A DNA stretch of 64,000 nucleotides. Origin: Gracilimonas tropica DSM 19535. Lineage in GTDB: Bacteria; Bacteroidota; Rhodothermia; Balneolales; Balneolaceae. The position numbers and the translations under genes were made by a program. The first letter of the stretch is position 1; every line of letters starts with the position of its first letter. Below are positions 28,258-36,282 of the stretch, one piece after another. The notes under the pieces were generated by a model. The model was not told the DNA's origin and made no database searches. It worked only from the letters and a program-made list of their open reading frames with translations. Where the stretch lies: contig NZ_AQXG01000006.1 in NCBI RefSeq assembly GCF_000375425.1, positions 115,076 to 179,075 of the forward strand, written 5' to 3'.

Positions 28258-30984
28258 TTATGCCTCGTTACCTACTGCTCTTTGGTTACTCGCTCGTTGG
28301 CGTTGAGCTTCATTTATATCCGTTACCGGTATGATCGGACGAATTAACAGGCCGGACATTCCTTCTATAACCGCGTCCCTGATTGTCGAACCCAATCCAT
28401 CTGTATTAATATTCTGCTCGGCTACCCGGGATCCGGAAAAAGAAGCCGCTGATATCCTTGGCTGCATAACCTGTCGGTTGATACGCTCAGCATAGGCCGG
28501 GTCCTGATTCATTCGATTCAAAATAGGAAGCGAGCGGGCAGTTGAAGCGGCGTTCATAATAAACTCCGGCTTATCATTTTCATTGATAGAGATCAGCTTT
28601 TTACCCGGTGAACTTAATCCTGATCTCAGGCGCTCTTCCACAAGGCCACCTTCCAGGTAAGGGTTAGGTTGTTTTGCGATCGTAGCGACCTGAACAGCTC
28701 CCAAAGCTCCAATGAATGCCATTTTTCCAAGATTTGGAGCGGCTTCCATAACGGCCAGCGCTGTCTCCTGGATTGTGGCAAATATCCGGGCGCGGCGCTC
28801 CATCTCATATTGTTTTTTGTTTAAGGCATCAATTTTATTTTGATATTCTTCCTCTTTCTCCGCTCGCTCATCAATTAGTTTTTGACGTGATCGTTCTGAT
28901 AAGCGGTCGTTTTCAAGCTTCGCATCGATAGCTGAAAGAGCAGCGTCTTTTTCAGCTTCTATCTTAGCAATCCGAGCTTCTATGGAGGCCTGCTGGAAGC
29001 CATTGATCACTTGATAAGCCTGGCCGATCATTTCTATATATTCTGCAGCTTGCTGCATAGCTTCTTTATGAGCCTCTCGGCGGAGATATTGCTCGCGAGT
29101 GATACCGGCTTCTTTGGCCGCGATCTCTTCCTCAATGGTTTGTTTACGCTTTGCCCATTTCTCGCGCTCAAACTCTGTTACTGCTCCCAGGTAATTTTTC
29201 TCAGCTTCCCGAAGCTGGCCATGAAGTTCATTTAAGCTCCCGGTAGTTACTTTTGGGACGGCTTCAAGTTTTATTTCAACCTGATCATCAATCTTGGCGA
29301 TTTCAGATTTTATTACAGCAATTCGTTTAGCCCAGTGCTCTCTTTCTTCATCCGCACTGGCAGTATTATACTCTTCAGTAGCTTTTTTTAATTCCGAATT
29401 AAGTCCTTTCAGCGAAGTCTCCGCGATCTTAATTGACTCAGGAGATACACGCGCAATTATCGGTACTTCTACAGGTTGATCTACAGCTTGATCGTCACCG
29501 CCTCCTGTTTTACTAATCGCCTCTTGATTAGTTTGATTCAATCGATCCTGCGCTCGGGTTCTAACATCCAGGGCTGAGGCTACATCTTCCTCAATCTCTG
29601 CATAGCGAGCTCCCAGTGAGGCAAGCTCCGCCTGCTGACCACGTAAATTTGAAAGGCCCATTGCAACATCGTTAATGGGCATGTTAGAGAATTGAGAGCC
29701 GGAATCCTGAGTGTATTTAGCTTGATCAGCTAAAGCTTCCTGAGTTATCTGAAGGATCTCTTCAGTGGATTTACCAACAAGATCGATCTCCTTACCATGC
29801 TCACGTAAAAGATCAGTAGCTTCTTCATAGATCTTTTGTTCGGCCTGTGCCTGTCGAAATAGTAATTCAGCGGCTTCTCGCTGTTTACGTTTTACCTCCT
29901 CATCAGCAATCTGCAGGGCGATCTTTTCCCGGTAAGCCTCATTGGCTTCGCGTAGTCGTTCCGTGAGCTCTTCATTCGAGATCTTTTCATCATCAAGGTT
30001 TTTCAAAAACCCGGGATATTTATCGTTGATCTCCTCAATTAGGTCTCTTCGGCGCTCAGTGCCATCCCCGGCATTACTTAGCTGGATAACCAAACCATTG
30101 AGTTCCGTTCGCTCTTTCATGAGCTCATCGGAATAGTTAAGCCCGAGAATGTCAGTAATAGCATCCGCTACATCAAGGCCGGTCCGGGCAAAATCACCCC
30201 AAAGTGGTAACGTTCTTGATGCCAGCTGATCTGCGATCTCCCGGTAAGCGGCTTCCATTCTTCGCGTTTGATTGGCTCCGGATTGCTGAGTCCGCTCCAG
30301 GTCACCAACAACTCGACCGGCTTGCTCCATGATCATATTATACCGGGCCTGAACTCGCTCATGCTCCTCCAGATCTTCCGCTCGTTCTTTACCGGTTTCA
30401 GCTAAAGCCCTCTCTGCAACCTCGGCCTCGCGGATAACAACACCAAACTGTTTCAGCGGTTCGGTTTCACCTACAAGTCCGGATCGGATCGCATTAAAAG
30501 CCTGGTCATAATCCGTATTAAAAAAGCTCTGAAAATCCCCGGCCATCTTTGCCCATTCCATCCCGAATTCGGCTGCAGCATCTCTTTGCATGCCCAGGCC
30601 TTCAGCAATCTGCGTAGATGTGGCCAGGTAGTCCTGACCTTCTCTGGTGGTAACCCCAAGCAACCCTGCATTCTCTTCAAGAAATTGATTAGCCTGCTCG
30701 AGATTAGGCCCGAGTACGGTCTTGTACTTCGAACCGGTCTCCTCAACAGCAAAAGCAAGATCCCGGGTTTGCCTGGTGATCTGCATAGCTCGCTGAGCCA
30801 CTTCCGCATAAGCCATTGCCATGAGGTTACCGGCGGTAACCGTGCCGGTTCCCAGCTCCTTGGTAGAGCGCTCAGTTTTATCGGCAGCTTCTTTGATATC
30901 CAGCAAGTACTCTTTAGACTCCTTAGAGCCTTTCTTGGCATCACTCGAATCAATTATGACTTTTATGCGGACTTGTTCAGCCAT
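28258..30984 (-). CDS. Tail tape measure protein
   Basis: 908 residues, mostly helical. It opens with MAEQVRIKVIIDSSDAKKGS, a typical tape measure start, and has long coiled-coil stretches (EERAEKEEEYQNKID-type heptads near 700-750). A hydrophobic stretch lies near residues 755-790. It sets tail length and helps DNA ejection. It starts in the 8-nt overlap with the frameshift extension of the tail chaperone, the classical order in tailed phages. Confidence 0.9.
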   Translation of the reverse strand: MAEQVRIKVIIDSSDAKKGSKESKEYLLDIKEAADKTERSTKELGTGTVTAGNLMAMAYAEVAQRAMQITRQTRDLAFAVEETGSKYKTVLGPNLEQANQFLEENAGLLGVTTREGQDYLATSTQIAEGLGMQRDAAAEFGMEWAKMAGDFQSFFNTDYDQAFNAIRSGLVGETEPLKQFGVVIREAEVAERALAETGKERAEDLEEHERVQARYNMIMEQAGRVVGDLERTQQSGANQTRRMEAAYREIADQLASRTLPLWGDFARTGLDVADAITDILGLNYSDELMKERTELNGLVIQLSNAGDGTERRRDLIEEINDKYPGFLKNLDDEKISNEELTERLREANEAYREKIALQIADEEVKRKQREAAELLFRQAQAEQKIYEEATDLLREHGKEIDLVGKSTEEILQITQEALADQAKYTQDSGSQFSNMPINDVAMGLSNLRGQQAELASLGARYAEIEEDVASALDVRTRAQDRLNQTNQEAISKTGGGDDQAVDQPVEVPIIARVSPESIKIAETSLKGLNSELKKATEEYNTASADEEREHWAKRIAVIKSEIAKIDDQVEIKLEAVPKVTTGSLNELHGQLREAEKNYLGAVTEFEREKWAKRKQTIEEEIAAKEAGITREQYLRREAHKEAMQQAAEYIEMIGQAYQVINGFQQASIEARIAKIEAEKDAALSAIDAKLENDRLSERSRQKLIDERAEKEEEYQNKIDALNKKQYEMERRARIFATIQETALAVMEAAPNLGKMAFIGALGAVQVATIAKQPNPYLEGGLVEERLRSGLSSPGKKLISINENDKPEFIMNAASTARSLPILNRMNQDPAYAERINRQVMQPRISAASFSGSRVAEQNINTDGLGSTIRDAVIEGMSGLLIRPIIPVTDINEAQRQRASNQRAVGNEA

Positions 30985-31303
30985 CGGTTATCATTTGGAC
31001 TTTATAAAAATTTGCTACTTCAACGCGGGTACATTCTTGCTGAAGCTGGCGGTAGATCTCGGGGTTACCTTTGCTTACCAGGAGAATTACTTCTTCCCAT
31101 TTTCCGTCTCCGGAGAATAGTCCTCGGAGCCAGAGCTTGGTGTCTCGCTGGTAGTCATATTTTCGAAACCCTGATTCTTTACCTCGCTCATCATTTGAAC
31201 GGTAGTCATCAGGGTCGGGTTTGTCGCCAGCGTGTTCAAGAATGCGGTCACCTCGAACAGATTCTCTCCGAACTTTCCCAGCCAGTCTTCGAAGGCCCTC
31301 CAA
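30977..31303 (-). CDS. Frame -1 extension of tail assembly chaperone (GT part)
   Basis: This reading frame overlaps the end of the chaperone gene by 217 nt in the -1 frame and continues about 40 residues past its stop (EEVILLVSKGNPEIYRQLQQ and onward). It ends inside the first codons of the tape measure gene. Position and geometry match the lambda G/GT arrangement, in which a programmed -1 frameshift makes a longer product. The overlap has no canonical XXXYYYZ heptamer; GGAAAATGGGAAGAAG near the chaperone stop is the only candidate. An independent start in this frame is unlikely. Confidence 0.6.
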   Translation of the reverse strand: MEGLRRLAGKVRRESVRGDRILEHAGDKPDPDDYRSNDERGKESGFRKYDYQRDTKLWLRGLFSGDGKWEEVILLVSKGNPEIYRQLQQECTRVEVANFYKVQMITDG

Positions 31304-31653
31304 ACCTCACTACGGATCATCTTATCCAGCTGATCCTGGTCCTGAATTACAGGATTATCTCCATCAAGTTTGATCAGTGTGGGGAATTCATAAAACAACT
31401 GCTGTGCAATCATTGCTGCAGCTACTGCTTTGCTTTCATAGATGTTTTTAAAAGTATAAACGCGGTCTCCGGATTCATCTTCCTCGGCAGGCAGGTCTCC
31501 AATCTGCGCATAATAAACCCGCTCTCGATGACTCTTAAAACTGCACTCGGTTAGGATTTTACAAACCTTCTTTATGTTTGCGTTGGATGTTACAACCGGA
31601 GTGAACTCCCGGTCGTCAGAATCAAAAATGGTATAGGTTGTTTCAGTACTCAT
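31087..31653 (-). CDS. Tail assembly chaperone (G-type)
   Basis: 188 residues, mostly helical, with a disordered Ser/Thr/Glu-rich tail (TSETPSSGSEDYSPETENGK). It sits directly upstream of the tape measure gene, where tailed phages encode the chaperone that coats the tape measure. Sequence alone does not give a domain; position and the overlapping -1 frame support the call. Confidence 0.7.
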   Translation of the reverse strand: MSTETTYTIFDSDDREFTPVVTSNANIKKVCKILTECSFKSHRERVYYAQIGDLPAEEDESGDRVYTFKNIYESKAVAAAMIAQQLFYEFPTLIKLDGDNPVIQDQDQLDKMIRSEVWRAFEDWLGKFGENLFEVTAFLNTLATNPTLMTTVQMMSEVKNQGFENMTTSETPSSGSEDYSPETENGKK

Positions 31654-31655
31654 CG

Positions 31656-32120
31656 TTATCCTCGGTGTTTAGTAGTTCGGAGCCAGCTCGGTAAAGAGCT
31701 AAGCTGCTCTTCAGTTACAAATTTCAGGTTGGCTTTTGGGGATCCCATTGAACGCACGGTCTTAAATAGCTCGACATTCCTGGTTGAAATAGGAGTGATC
31801 ACATATTTGATCGAATTATCCAGGCTGTAAATAGGATAGAATTCAACCTCGGTAGCCGGATCGTTGATCGCATTCTTAACATCGATCCAGTCATTACCGG
31901 CATCTGGCTGCGGACTTACTCTCTGCAGATAAGGACTGATCACATCGAACTGCAGCCACAAACCGGAAAAACTATGCTTTCTTTTTTTGGATCCGGTGGT
32001 CCAGGTTTCAATATCCTCGTCGCTGAATACTGCTAATTCGTTGTTCCGGAATACGCGGGTCGTACCATCCCAGCGGAATGCGATTTGTTTAACTTCAAGG
32101 GATTCAAGGAGAGTAGCCAC
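31656..32120 (-). CDS. Tail-region protein of unknown function
   Basis: 154 residues between the tail tube genes and the chaperone. Mixed alpha/beta composition with a Trp-rich centre (TWTTGSKKRKHSFSGLWLQF). It could be a minor tail component. No family is recognised. It is spaced 2 nt from the chaperone and 4 nt from the tube-like gene, so it is part of the tail operon. Confidence 0.6.
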   Translation of the reverse strand: MATLLESLEVKQIAFRWDGTTRVFRNNELAVFSDEDIETWTTGSKKRKHSFSGLWLQFDVISPYLQRVSPQPDAGNDWIDVKNAINDPATEVEFYPIYSLDNSIKYVITPISTRNVELFKTVRSMGSPKANLKFVTEEQLSSLPSWLRTTKHRG

Positions 32121-32124
32121 ATCA

Positions 32125-32832
32125 TTAATAATCTACATATTCGGTTTTATCGTCCGCTCGCATCGATACGTTGCTTGCAACTGCGGATCCACCATCTACC
32201 AGGTCGATCTCAATCTTCCAGGTGTTTGCCGGTGTAGTTAACTGCACAGATTGACGACCGGCACTCAGTGCCTGGGTAGCCGTACCAACTACGGAGCCGG
32301 AATAATCATAAGCCGCAACCACCAGGTTACCGGTGCCAGCGGTATAATCTGCAGCTACCGTCCACTTCACTCCTTCAACCGGTATGACCAACTCGCCTAC
32401 GTTCGCGTTGAACGTAATGCCTTCAGCCAGATTTTGTTTCCAGATCACATCCGGATTCTCGCCCCGGGTTTCCCACTCAAAGCGGTGGACATCCACACCG
32501 GTTCGGGAATCTACACCCATGCCTGGAACAACATGAATCTCTTCTTTGTCGCGGGTAACAAACTGCCGACCGGCCAGCGAGTAGATAGCCATGCAAACAG
32601 GTGTGTTTCCTTCCATCCAGGTTTCCAGCTGAGCCAGTGGATCTGAATCCAGGAACCCAACCACCGGCGGATATTCCCGCCCGGCGAAAGCCTGTCCGGT
32701 GGGCGTTTCATTTTTAATGTTTGCGTAAGGCAGGTCGGAGTACTCGGTAGATAAAGTATTGATCTGTACTTTGTCCCCGGTCTCCGGATTCCATACTGCT
32801 GATTTTTTCCAACCGGCAAATAGCTTGCCCAT
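32125..32832 (-). CDS. Tail tube-like protein 2 with extra C-terminal beta domain
   Basis: 235 residues. Residues 1-130 are clearly related to the next upstream gene: MGK.F.G start, NIKNETPTGQAFAG, FLDSDPLAQLETWME, VPGMGVDSRTG. A further about 100 residues (EGVKWTVAADYTAGTGNLV and onward) form an Ig/carbohydrate-binding-like beta domain. Tube proteins with a decorating C-terminal domain are known in siphophages. It lies 34 nt after its paralogue. Confidence 0.7.
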   Translation of the reverse strand: MGKLFAGWKKSAVWNPETGDKVQINTLSTEYSDLPYANIKNETPTGQAFAGREYPPVVGFLDSDPLAQLETWMEGNTPVCMAIYSLAGRQFVTRDKEEIHVVPGMGVDSRTGVDVHRFEWETRGENPDVIWKQNLAEGITFNANVGELVIPVEGVKWTVAADYTAGTGNLVVAAYDYSGSVVGTATQALSAGRQSVQLTTPANTWKIEIDLVDGGSAVASNVSMRADDKTEYVDY

Positions 32833-32866
32833 GAGTGCTCCGCTTAGAGATTATAGTTTATTTACT

Positions 32867-33271
32867 TTATGGAACCAGGGTAACTGCTACCTGGTGGCCA
32901 TACTTCTCAAAGTCCATGATCCACTTCACGGCTCCGTCTCGGGCATTTACTCCCATTCCTGGACGGGTGAATGGATTGATCTTTTCGGTAGTTCGAAGTA
33001 CCCGGCCATCTTTGTACTCGAAAAACCAGTACTTCTCGGTATCATTCTCCATGAACCCTTCAACGGTAGCGAAGTCGGTATTATCTAAAAAGTAGATCTC
33101 GCCCTGGATAGAACCTCCGCCAAACGACTGACCGTCAGTAGTTTCGGTTTTAATGTTATCCGGTGTGAAGCTGGAGTCGGTGGAGATCTTACCGGTAATA
33201 GCAGTGGCATTACCGAATACGTTATCATCTCCGTGGTGTACGGCTTTTAAGCCTGAAAAATCTTTTCCCAT
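32867..33271 (-). CDS. Tail tube-like protein 1
   Basis: 134 residues, largely beta. It shares NIKTETTDGQSFGGG, FLDNTDFATVEGFMEN and RPGMGVNARDG with the larger protein encoded just downstream. Position between the connector genes and the chaperone suggests a tail tube protein. Which of the two paralogues forms the main tube is not clear. Confidence 0.65.
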   Translation of the reverse strand: MGKDFSGLKAVHHGDDNVFGNATAITGKISTDSSFTPDNIKTETTDGQSFGGGSIQGEIYFLDNTDFATVEGFMENDTEKYWFFEYKDGRVLRTTEKINPFTRPGMGVNARDGAVKWIMDFEKYGHQVAVTLVP

Positions 33272-33301
33272 TGAATCAGTGAGTTAAAGTGTTATTAATT
33301 A

Positions 33302-33469
33302 TTAGTCCAGCTTAGCGATCTGCGTATTAAACGCCTGCGTAGCTGTTAGCTCAGCATCTTCTTTGCTGGTCTCGTACTTCTCGGCATAACCGCCGTCTTC
33401 ACCAATTGGGCCGGAAACGATGTAGCCGTTACTTATTTTTTTGATCGTGAAATTCAGATTAACTTGCAT
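33302..33469 (-). CDS. Small tail-operon protein (55 residues)
   Basis: A short reading frame starts with ATG at 33467-33469, directly after the stop of the upstream gene (TAAATG), and ends 30 nt before the tube gene. The product MQVNLNFTIKKISNGYIVSG... is a compact beta-hairpin-like acidic protein. Similar tiny genes beside tail genes are common in phages; its function is unknown. Confidence 0.65.
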   Translation of the reverse strand: MQVNLNFTIKKISNGYIVSGPIGEDGGYAEKYETSKEDAELTATQAFNTQIAKLD

Positions 33470-33787
33470 TTAATCCTCTTTTTTTTGGTTGTTATCCCGG
33501 GTTTCAACGGCTTTAAAAAGGCCATTAAATCGGGGGTGGTTTACAAATTCTTTAGCGATGTAAGGAACCGGTGTATGCTTATTATCAACCACTTTCACTT
33601 CGTCCTTTCCGGAAACCTGGTACACCCGGCCATATTGAATCGCGCCTTCATGGCCGTTGAAATAAGCCGCATAAAAGCTTTCATCCTTGACACCACCAAT
33701 ACGTACAGGGGTGTTCTTCTTTTTGGGAGCCGGGATCTTCACTTTGTCCCCGGCCATAAATTCAGTCAGTTCTTTTTCTTCAGCCAT
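33470..33787 (-). CDS. Connector-region protein of unknown function
   Basis: 105 residues. The middle (GDKVKIPAPKKKNTPVRIGG, YGRVYQVSGKDEVKV) suggests a small beta barrel. It is encoded between the Gp37-like tail terminator and the 55-residue protein, within the tail operon. No family is recognised. Confidence 0.6.
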   Translation of the reverse strand: MAEEKELTEFMAGDKVKIPAPKKKNTPVRIGGVKDESFYAAYFNGHEGAIQYGRVYQVSGKDEVKVVDNKHTPVPYIAKEFVNHPRFNGLFKAVETRDNNQKKED

Positions 33788-33798
33788 AATCTTAGAGG

Positions 33799-34218
33799 TT
33801 ATTCAAAATAATCTTCATGCTTCCAGCGCTGGCCGTACATCCAAACCCCGCCGGGACCAATATTTAAAAATCCTTCCCATAAAATATTCAGGTTACCTAT
33901 TCCCAGCTCCAGTCCATTTAGTGCTGCACGTCCCTGATCCAGCAAGTCATAAGCGCCAGGGTTATTCTTTTTACTCAATAAAGATCGGCTTACATAGGTT
34001 ACCTGGAACACCGGGAAGTTCATTTGACCTGTACCATCGGTTGCCTGGCCCTCATCAAAATTCCGCTCCTGAAGCGTAATCAGGATAGCCCCTTGGGGAT
34101 GAGCTAACTGATATGTCTTCGGATTATCCGGATAATGATCAACTTCGTGATCAGGGAAAGCATCCTTGAGTTTATTCAGGATTGCTTCTGCCATGCTATT
34201 TAGTGAGGCGTTCGGCAT
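33799..34218 (-). CDS. Gp37-type phage protein (probable tail terminator)
   Basis: 139 residues with the start MPNASLNSMAEAILNKLKDA and the pattern HPQGAILITLQERNF...FPVFQVTYVSRSL. This resembles the Gp37/DUF1834 family of Mu-like phages, located between the Gp36 head completion protein and the tube. The role in closing the tail is inferred from position. It overlaps the holin-like gene by 1 nt. Confidence 0.65.
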   Translation of the reverse strand: MPNASLNSMAEAILNKLKDAFPDHEVDHYPDNPKTYQLAHPQGAILITLQERNFDEGQATDGTGQMNFPVFQVTYVSRSLLSKKNNPGAYDLLDQGRAALNGLELGIGNLNILWEGFLNIGPGGVWMYGQRWKHEDYFE

Positions 34219-34592
34219 TACTTCCGGTTAGAGTTATCCTTCAGGTCTTCATCAAACAGCTCTTTGAACTCAGCTGCTTTTTTCATGCCGCCGAAAATGG
34301 CGATCACCGCCGTTACTCCAACCACTAAAGCAAACTCTGGATCAAGTCCGGCCAGGATACTACCGCCGGCTCCAAGTACTCCACCGAGTACACTTCCAAT
34401 TCCTCGTACAATTTTGTTGGCTAAAATTTTCTTCAGCATGGATTTCTTCTTTTTAGGTTTTGTGATTTCAACATCCGGAACCTCTACTTTCTCTAAAGCC
34501 GTGCGAGGCTGATCGGATTGATCTTCATCGGTTACATGAACCGTGGGTGGTTTCACCCGGGGAATGGGATTTTCTTTATGCTGCTTGCTCAT
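34218..34592 (-). CDS. Holin-like small membrane protein
   Basis: 124 residues from ATG at 34590-34592 (a longer frame to 34607 lies inside the lysozyme gene). A charged, Lys-rich N-terminus is followed by two hydrophobic segments (about 71-86 GSVLGGVLGAGGSILAGL and 89-105 ALVVGVTAVIAIFGGM). It immediately follows the lysozyme gene, overlapping it, as holins or lysis cofactors do. The function is inferred from topology and position. Confidence 0.6.
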   Translation of the reverse strand: MSKQHKENPIPRVKPPTVHVTDEDQSDQPRTALEKVEVPDVEITKPKKKKSMLKKILANKIVRGIGSVLGGVLGAGGSILAGLDPEFALVVGVTAVIAIFGGMKKAAEFKELFDEDLKDNSNRK

Positions 34593-35112
34593 CTTCCCAA
34601 AATTCAAGTGAACGTTTCAGCCATCCGAACCAGAATTTCTCCTGGCTTTTCTTGGCATGTACAATGCCTGCAAAAAACAGGATGCGATATGCCACTACAC
34701 GATTCAGATCCGTAGCCTTAGTAGCCTCAATCGTCTTGGGGCCTATAAGTCCGTCAACGGTTAAATCATGGCCACAGGCATTGGCTGCCTTCTGCAGAAT
34801 GCGAACCGCATGCCTCTGGCCGTGATTTACTACCATGTCAAAATAGATGGGTTGAAGTACTGGATTAACTTCAGATACCCGTGCCGGTTGATAATATTTA
34901 TCCCGGTATAGTTTCTTGGCCACGCCAAAATGCACCGCCCTCACATCATCGATATCGATGTCGCCATCTCCGTCCAGATCTAATCCGTGCTCCTTCAGCG
35001 TTCCGATCGTAATACCGAGATTCGTAGCTCCGCCACGGTCGGCAGGATCATTCACAAAGCCGCCTTCGCGCCTTAGCAGATCAATCAGTATGTCTTCGAA
35101 TAGGATGTTCAT
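34576..35112 (-). CDS. Phage muramidase (GH108-type lysozyme) with EF-hand-like insert
   Basis: 178 residues. The catalytic region is LIDLLRREGGFVNDPADRGGATNLGIT with the Glu of REGGF, typical of the GH108 family. A segment LDLDGDGDIDIDDV resembles a calcium-binding dockerin/EF-hand loop. The C-terminal part has the peptidoglycan-binding-like VDGLIGPKTIEA. It degrades peptidoglycan at lysis. No signal peptide is visible, so it depends on a holin. A terminator lies just upstream at 35131-35169. Confidence 0.88.
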   Translation of the reverse strand: MNILFEDILIDLLRREGGFVNDPADRGGATNLGITIGTLKEHGLDLDGDGDIDIDDVRAVHFGVAKKLYRDKYYQPARVSEVNPVLQPIYFDMVVNHGQRHAVRILQKAANACGHDLTVDGLIGPKTIEATKATDLNRVVAYRILFFAGIVHAKKSQEKFWFGWLKRSLEFWEDEQAA

Positions 35113-35130
35113 GGGTTGTTTTGGTGGGTT

Positions 35131-35169
35131 TAAAAATCTCCCCGGGCGCTACTTTACCAGGGGAGATTT
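35131..35169 (-). terminator. Terminator between gp36-like and lysozyme genes
   Basis: On the minus strand AAATCTCCCC and GGGGAGATTT form a 10-bp perfect stem with the tail TTTAAACC. It separates the gp36-like gene from the lysis genes. Confidence 0.75.
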
Positions 35170-35196
35170 GGAACTATGCGACTTAAGCGACGGCAG

Positions 35197-35694
35197 CTAA
35201 AACTGCTTCAAAGTGTCGTCAGGGAATAGCCGGTCTGTTGAACTCTTGTTGGTGACCAGCGATCCGGACGCGACATCCGGCTGGTCCTCCAGCAGAATTT
35301 TACCCTGGTTGATTTTCATAAGTAGATCCAAGGCGTCCTTCTTTGATTCTTTTACCGAGTCCGGAATCTCATAATTGGCCCGCCTGGCATACAATGAATG
35401 GACAAGAAGATCTGCCTCAATATTTGTTAGGATCTTAGGAGCCGGATCCAGAGGAACCTCATACTTCCCGCGCAAATAGGTATTGATAACCTCACTTGCA
35501 TCGGCCCGTTTATTATCCAGGACTGTCTGATCCACAGATCCGGAATTATCATCGTCAGTAAGCTGGATTACCATCTCCTGATCGATGCGATCGTAAAGGT
35601 CTGCGTCGGTTGAATAGGCCATAGTAGTCGGTGTTGAGACTGCGCAGATCATCAGTGCGATGAACCCGAACAGAAATGATTTGATAGATTTCAT
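35197..35694 (-). CDS. Gp36-like head-tail connector protein with signal-peptide-like N-terminus
   Basis: From ATG at 35692-35694 the product has 165 residues. Residues from MAYSTDADLYDRIDQEMVIQ onward match the start of Mu-type Gp36 (DUF1320) proteins, which complete the head. In front of it lie about 24 residues (MKSIKSFLFGFIALMICAVS) that look like a signal peptide. The shorter start at 35622 lacks a ribosome binding site. A secreted connector is not expected, so either the short start is used or the N-terminus is a recent addition. No good SD is seen at either start. Confidence 0.7.
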   Translation of the reverse strand: MKSIKSFLFGFIALMICAVSTPTTMAYSTDADLYDRIDQEMVIQLTDDDNSGSVDQTVLDNKRADASEVINTYLRGKYEVPLDPAPKILTNIEADLLVHSLYARRANYEIPDSVKESKKDALDLLMKINQGKILLEDQPDVASGSLVTNKSSTDRLFPDDTLKQF

Positions 35695-35783
35695 GTGGCT
35701 TGTTTTGTTTTGATTAAAAGAATGAGCAACCGGCTCCCGATGATACAACCCCCGGGAAGCCGGCTACCCAAACCGATGAGAGA

Positions 35784-36140
35784 TTATTTCTTCGAGTCTT
35801 TTTCTTCGATCGGCTCTTGCTTGGCGGCCCAGGCTTTCTTCACAGTCACCCGGTCTTCGTTACCTCCTTCATCGTCGGTAACTACAAATCCTTTCAGGTC
35901 ATCCAGGTCGGTTTGCTCGATCACCTTAACAGCGGCCGTAGCACTAAGGCCCATTGAAGGGGATGATTTAACTGCAGCAGCTTCTGATTCAGCTTCCTCT
36001 TTGGGAGCATCAAAAGGAACCACGTGCAAGCCCTGGGCTTCTTCTTCGGTGAGTAAAATAGACTCATCGACTTCATACTTTTTACCGCCTCGTTTGATCG
36101 GTGAGGTGACCCGGTATTTTTTTTCTTCTTTCTTAGACAT
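35784..36140 (-). CDS. Small acidic phage protein after the capsid gene
   Basis: 118 residues, rich in Lys and Glu. The start KKYRVTSPIKRGGKKYEVDESILLTEEEAQ is like small head-associated proteins that sit beside capsid genes. A low-complexity Ala/Glu stretch follows. Position between capsid and connector suggests a head completion or decoration role; the family is not recognised. Confidence 0.6.
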   Translation of the reverse strand: MSKKEEKKYRVTSPIKRGGKKYEVDESILLTEEEAQGLHVVPFDAPKEEAESEAAAVKSSPSMGLSATAAVKVIEQTDLDDLKGFVVTDDEGGNEDRVTVKKAWAAKQEPIEEKDSKK

Positions 36141-36164
36141 GATTTGAAATGGTTTGATTGGGTT

Positions 36165-36217
36165 TTAAAAAAGCCTGGGCTATTTGGCGAAGACGTCCGA
36201 CGCCATCACCCAGGCTT
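36165..36217 (-). terminator. Terminator after the major capsid gene
   Basis: On the minus strand AAGCCTGGG and CCCAGGCTT pair, with an inner GGCG/CGCC stem, followed by TTTTTAAAA. It lies about 65 nt after the capsid stop and probably limits read-through from a highly expressed gene. Confidence 0.75.
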
Positions 36218-36282
36218 GCTCTTTTCCTCTTGCCGGGCATCTTTAAGAGCTGAGCTCACCCGGCTTTTCTTTGGGTATTTAG

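Noticed and set aside
30586-31554. 322-residue plus-strand frame
   Set aside because: It lies antisense to the tape measure and chaperone genes, which have strong family features.
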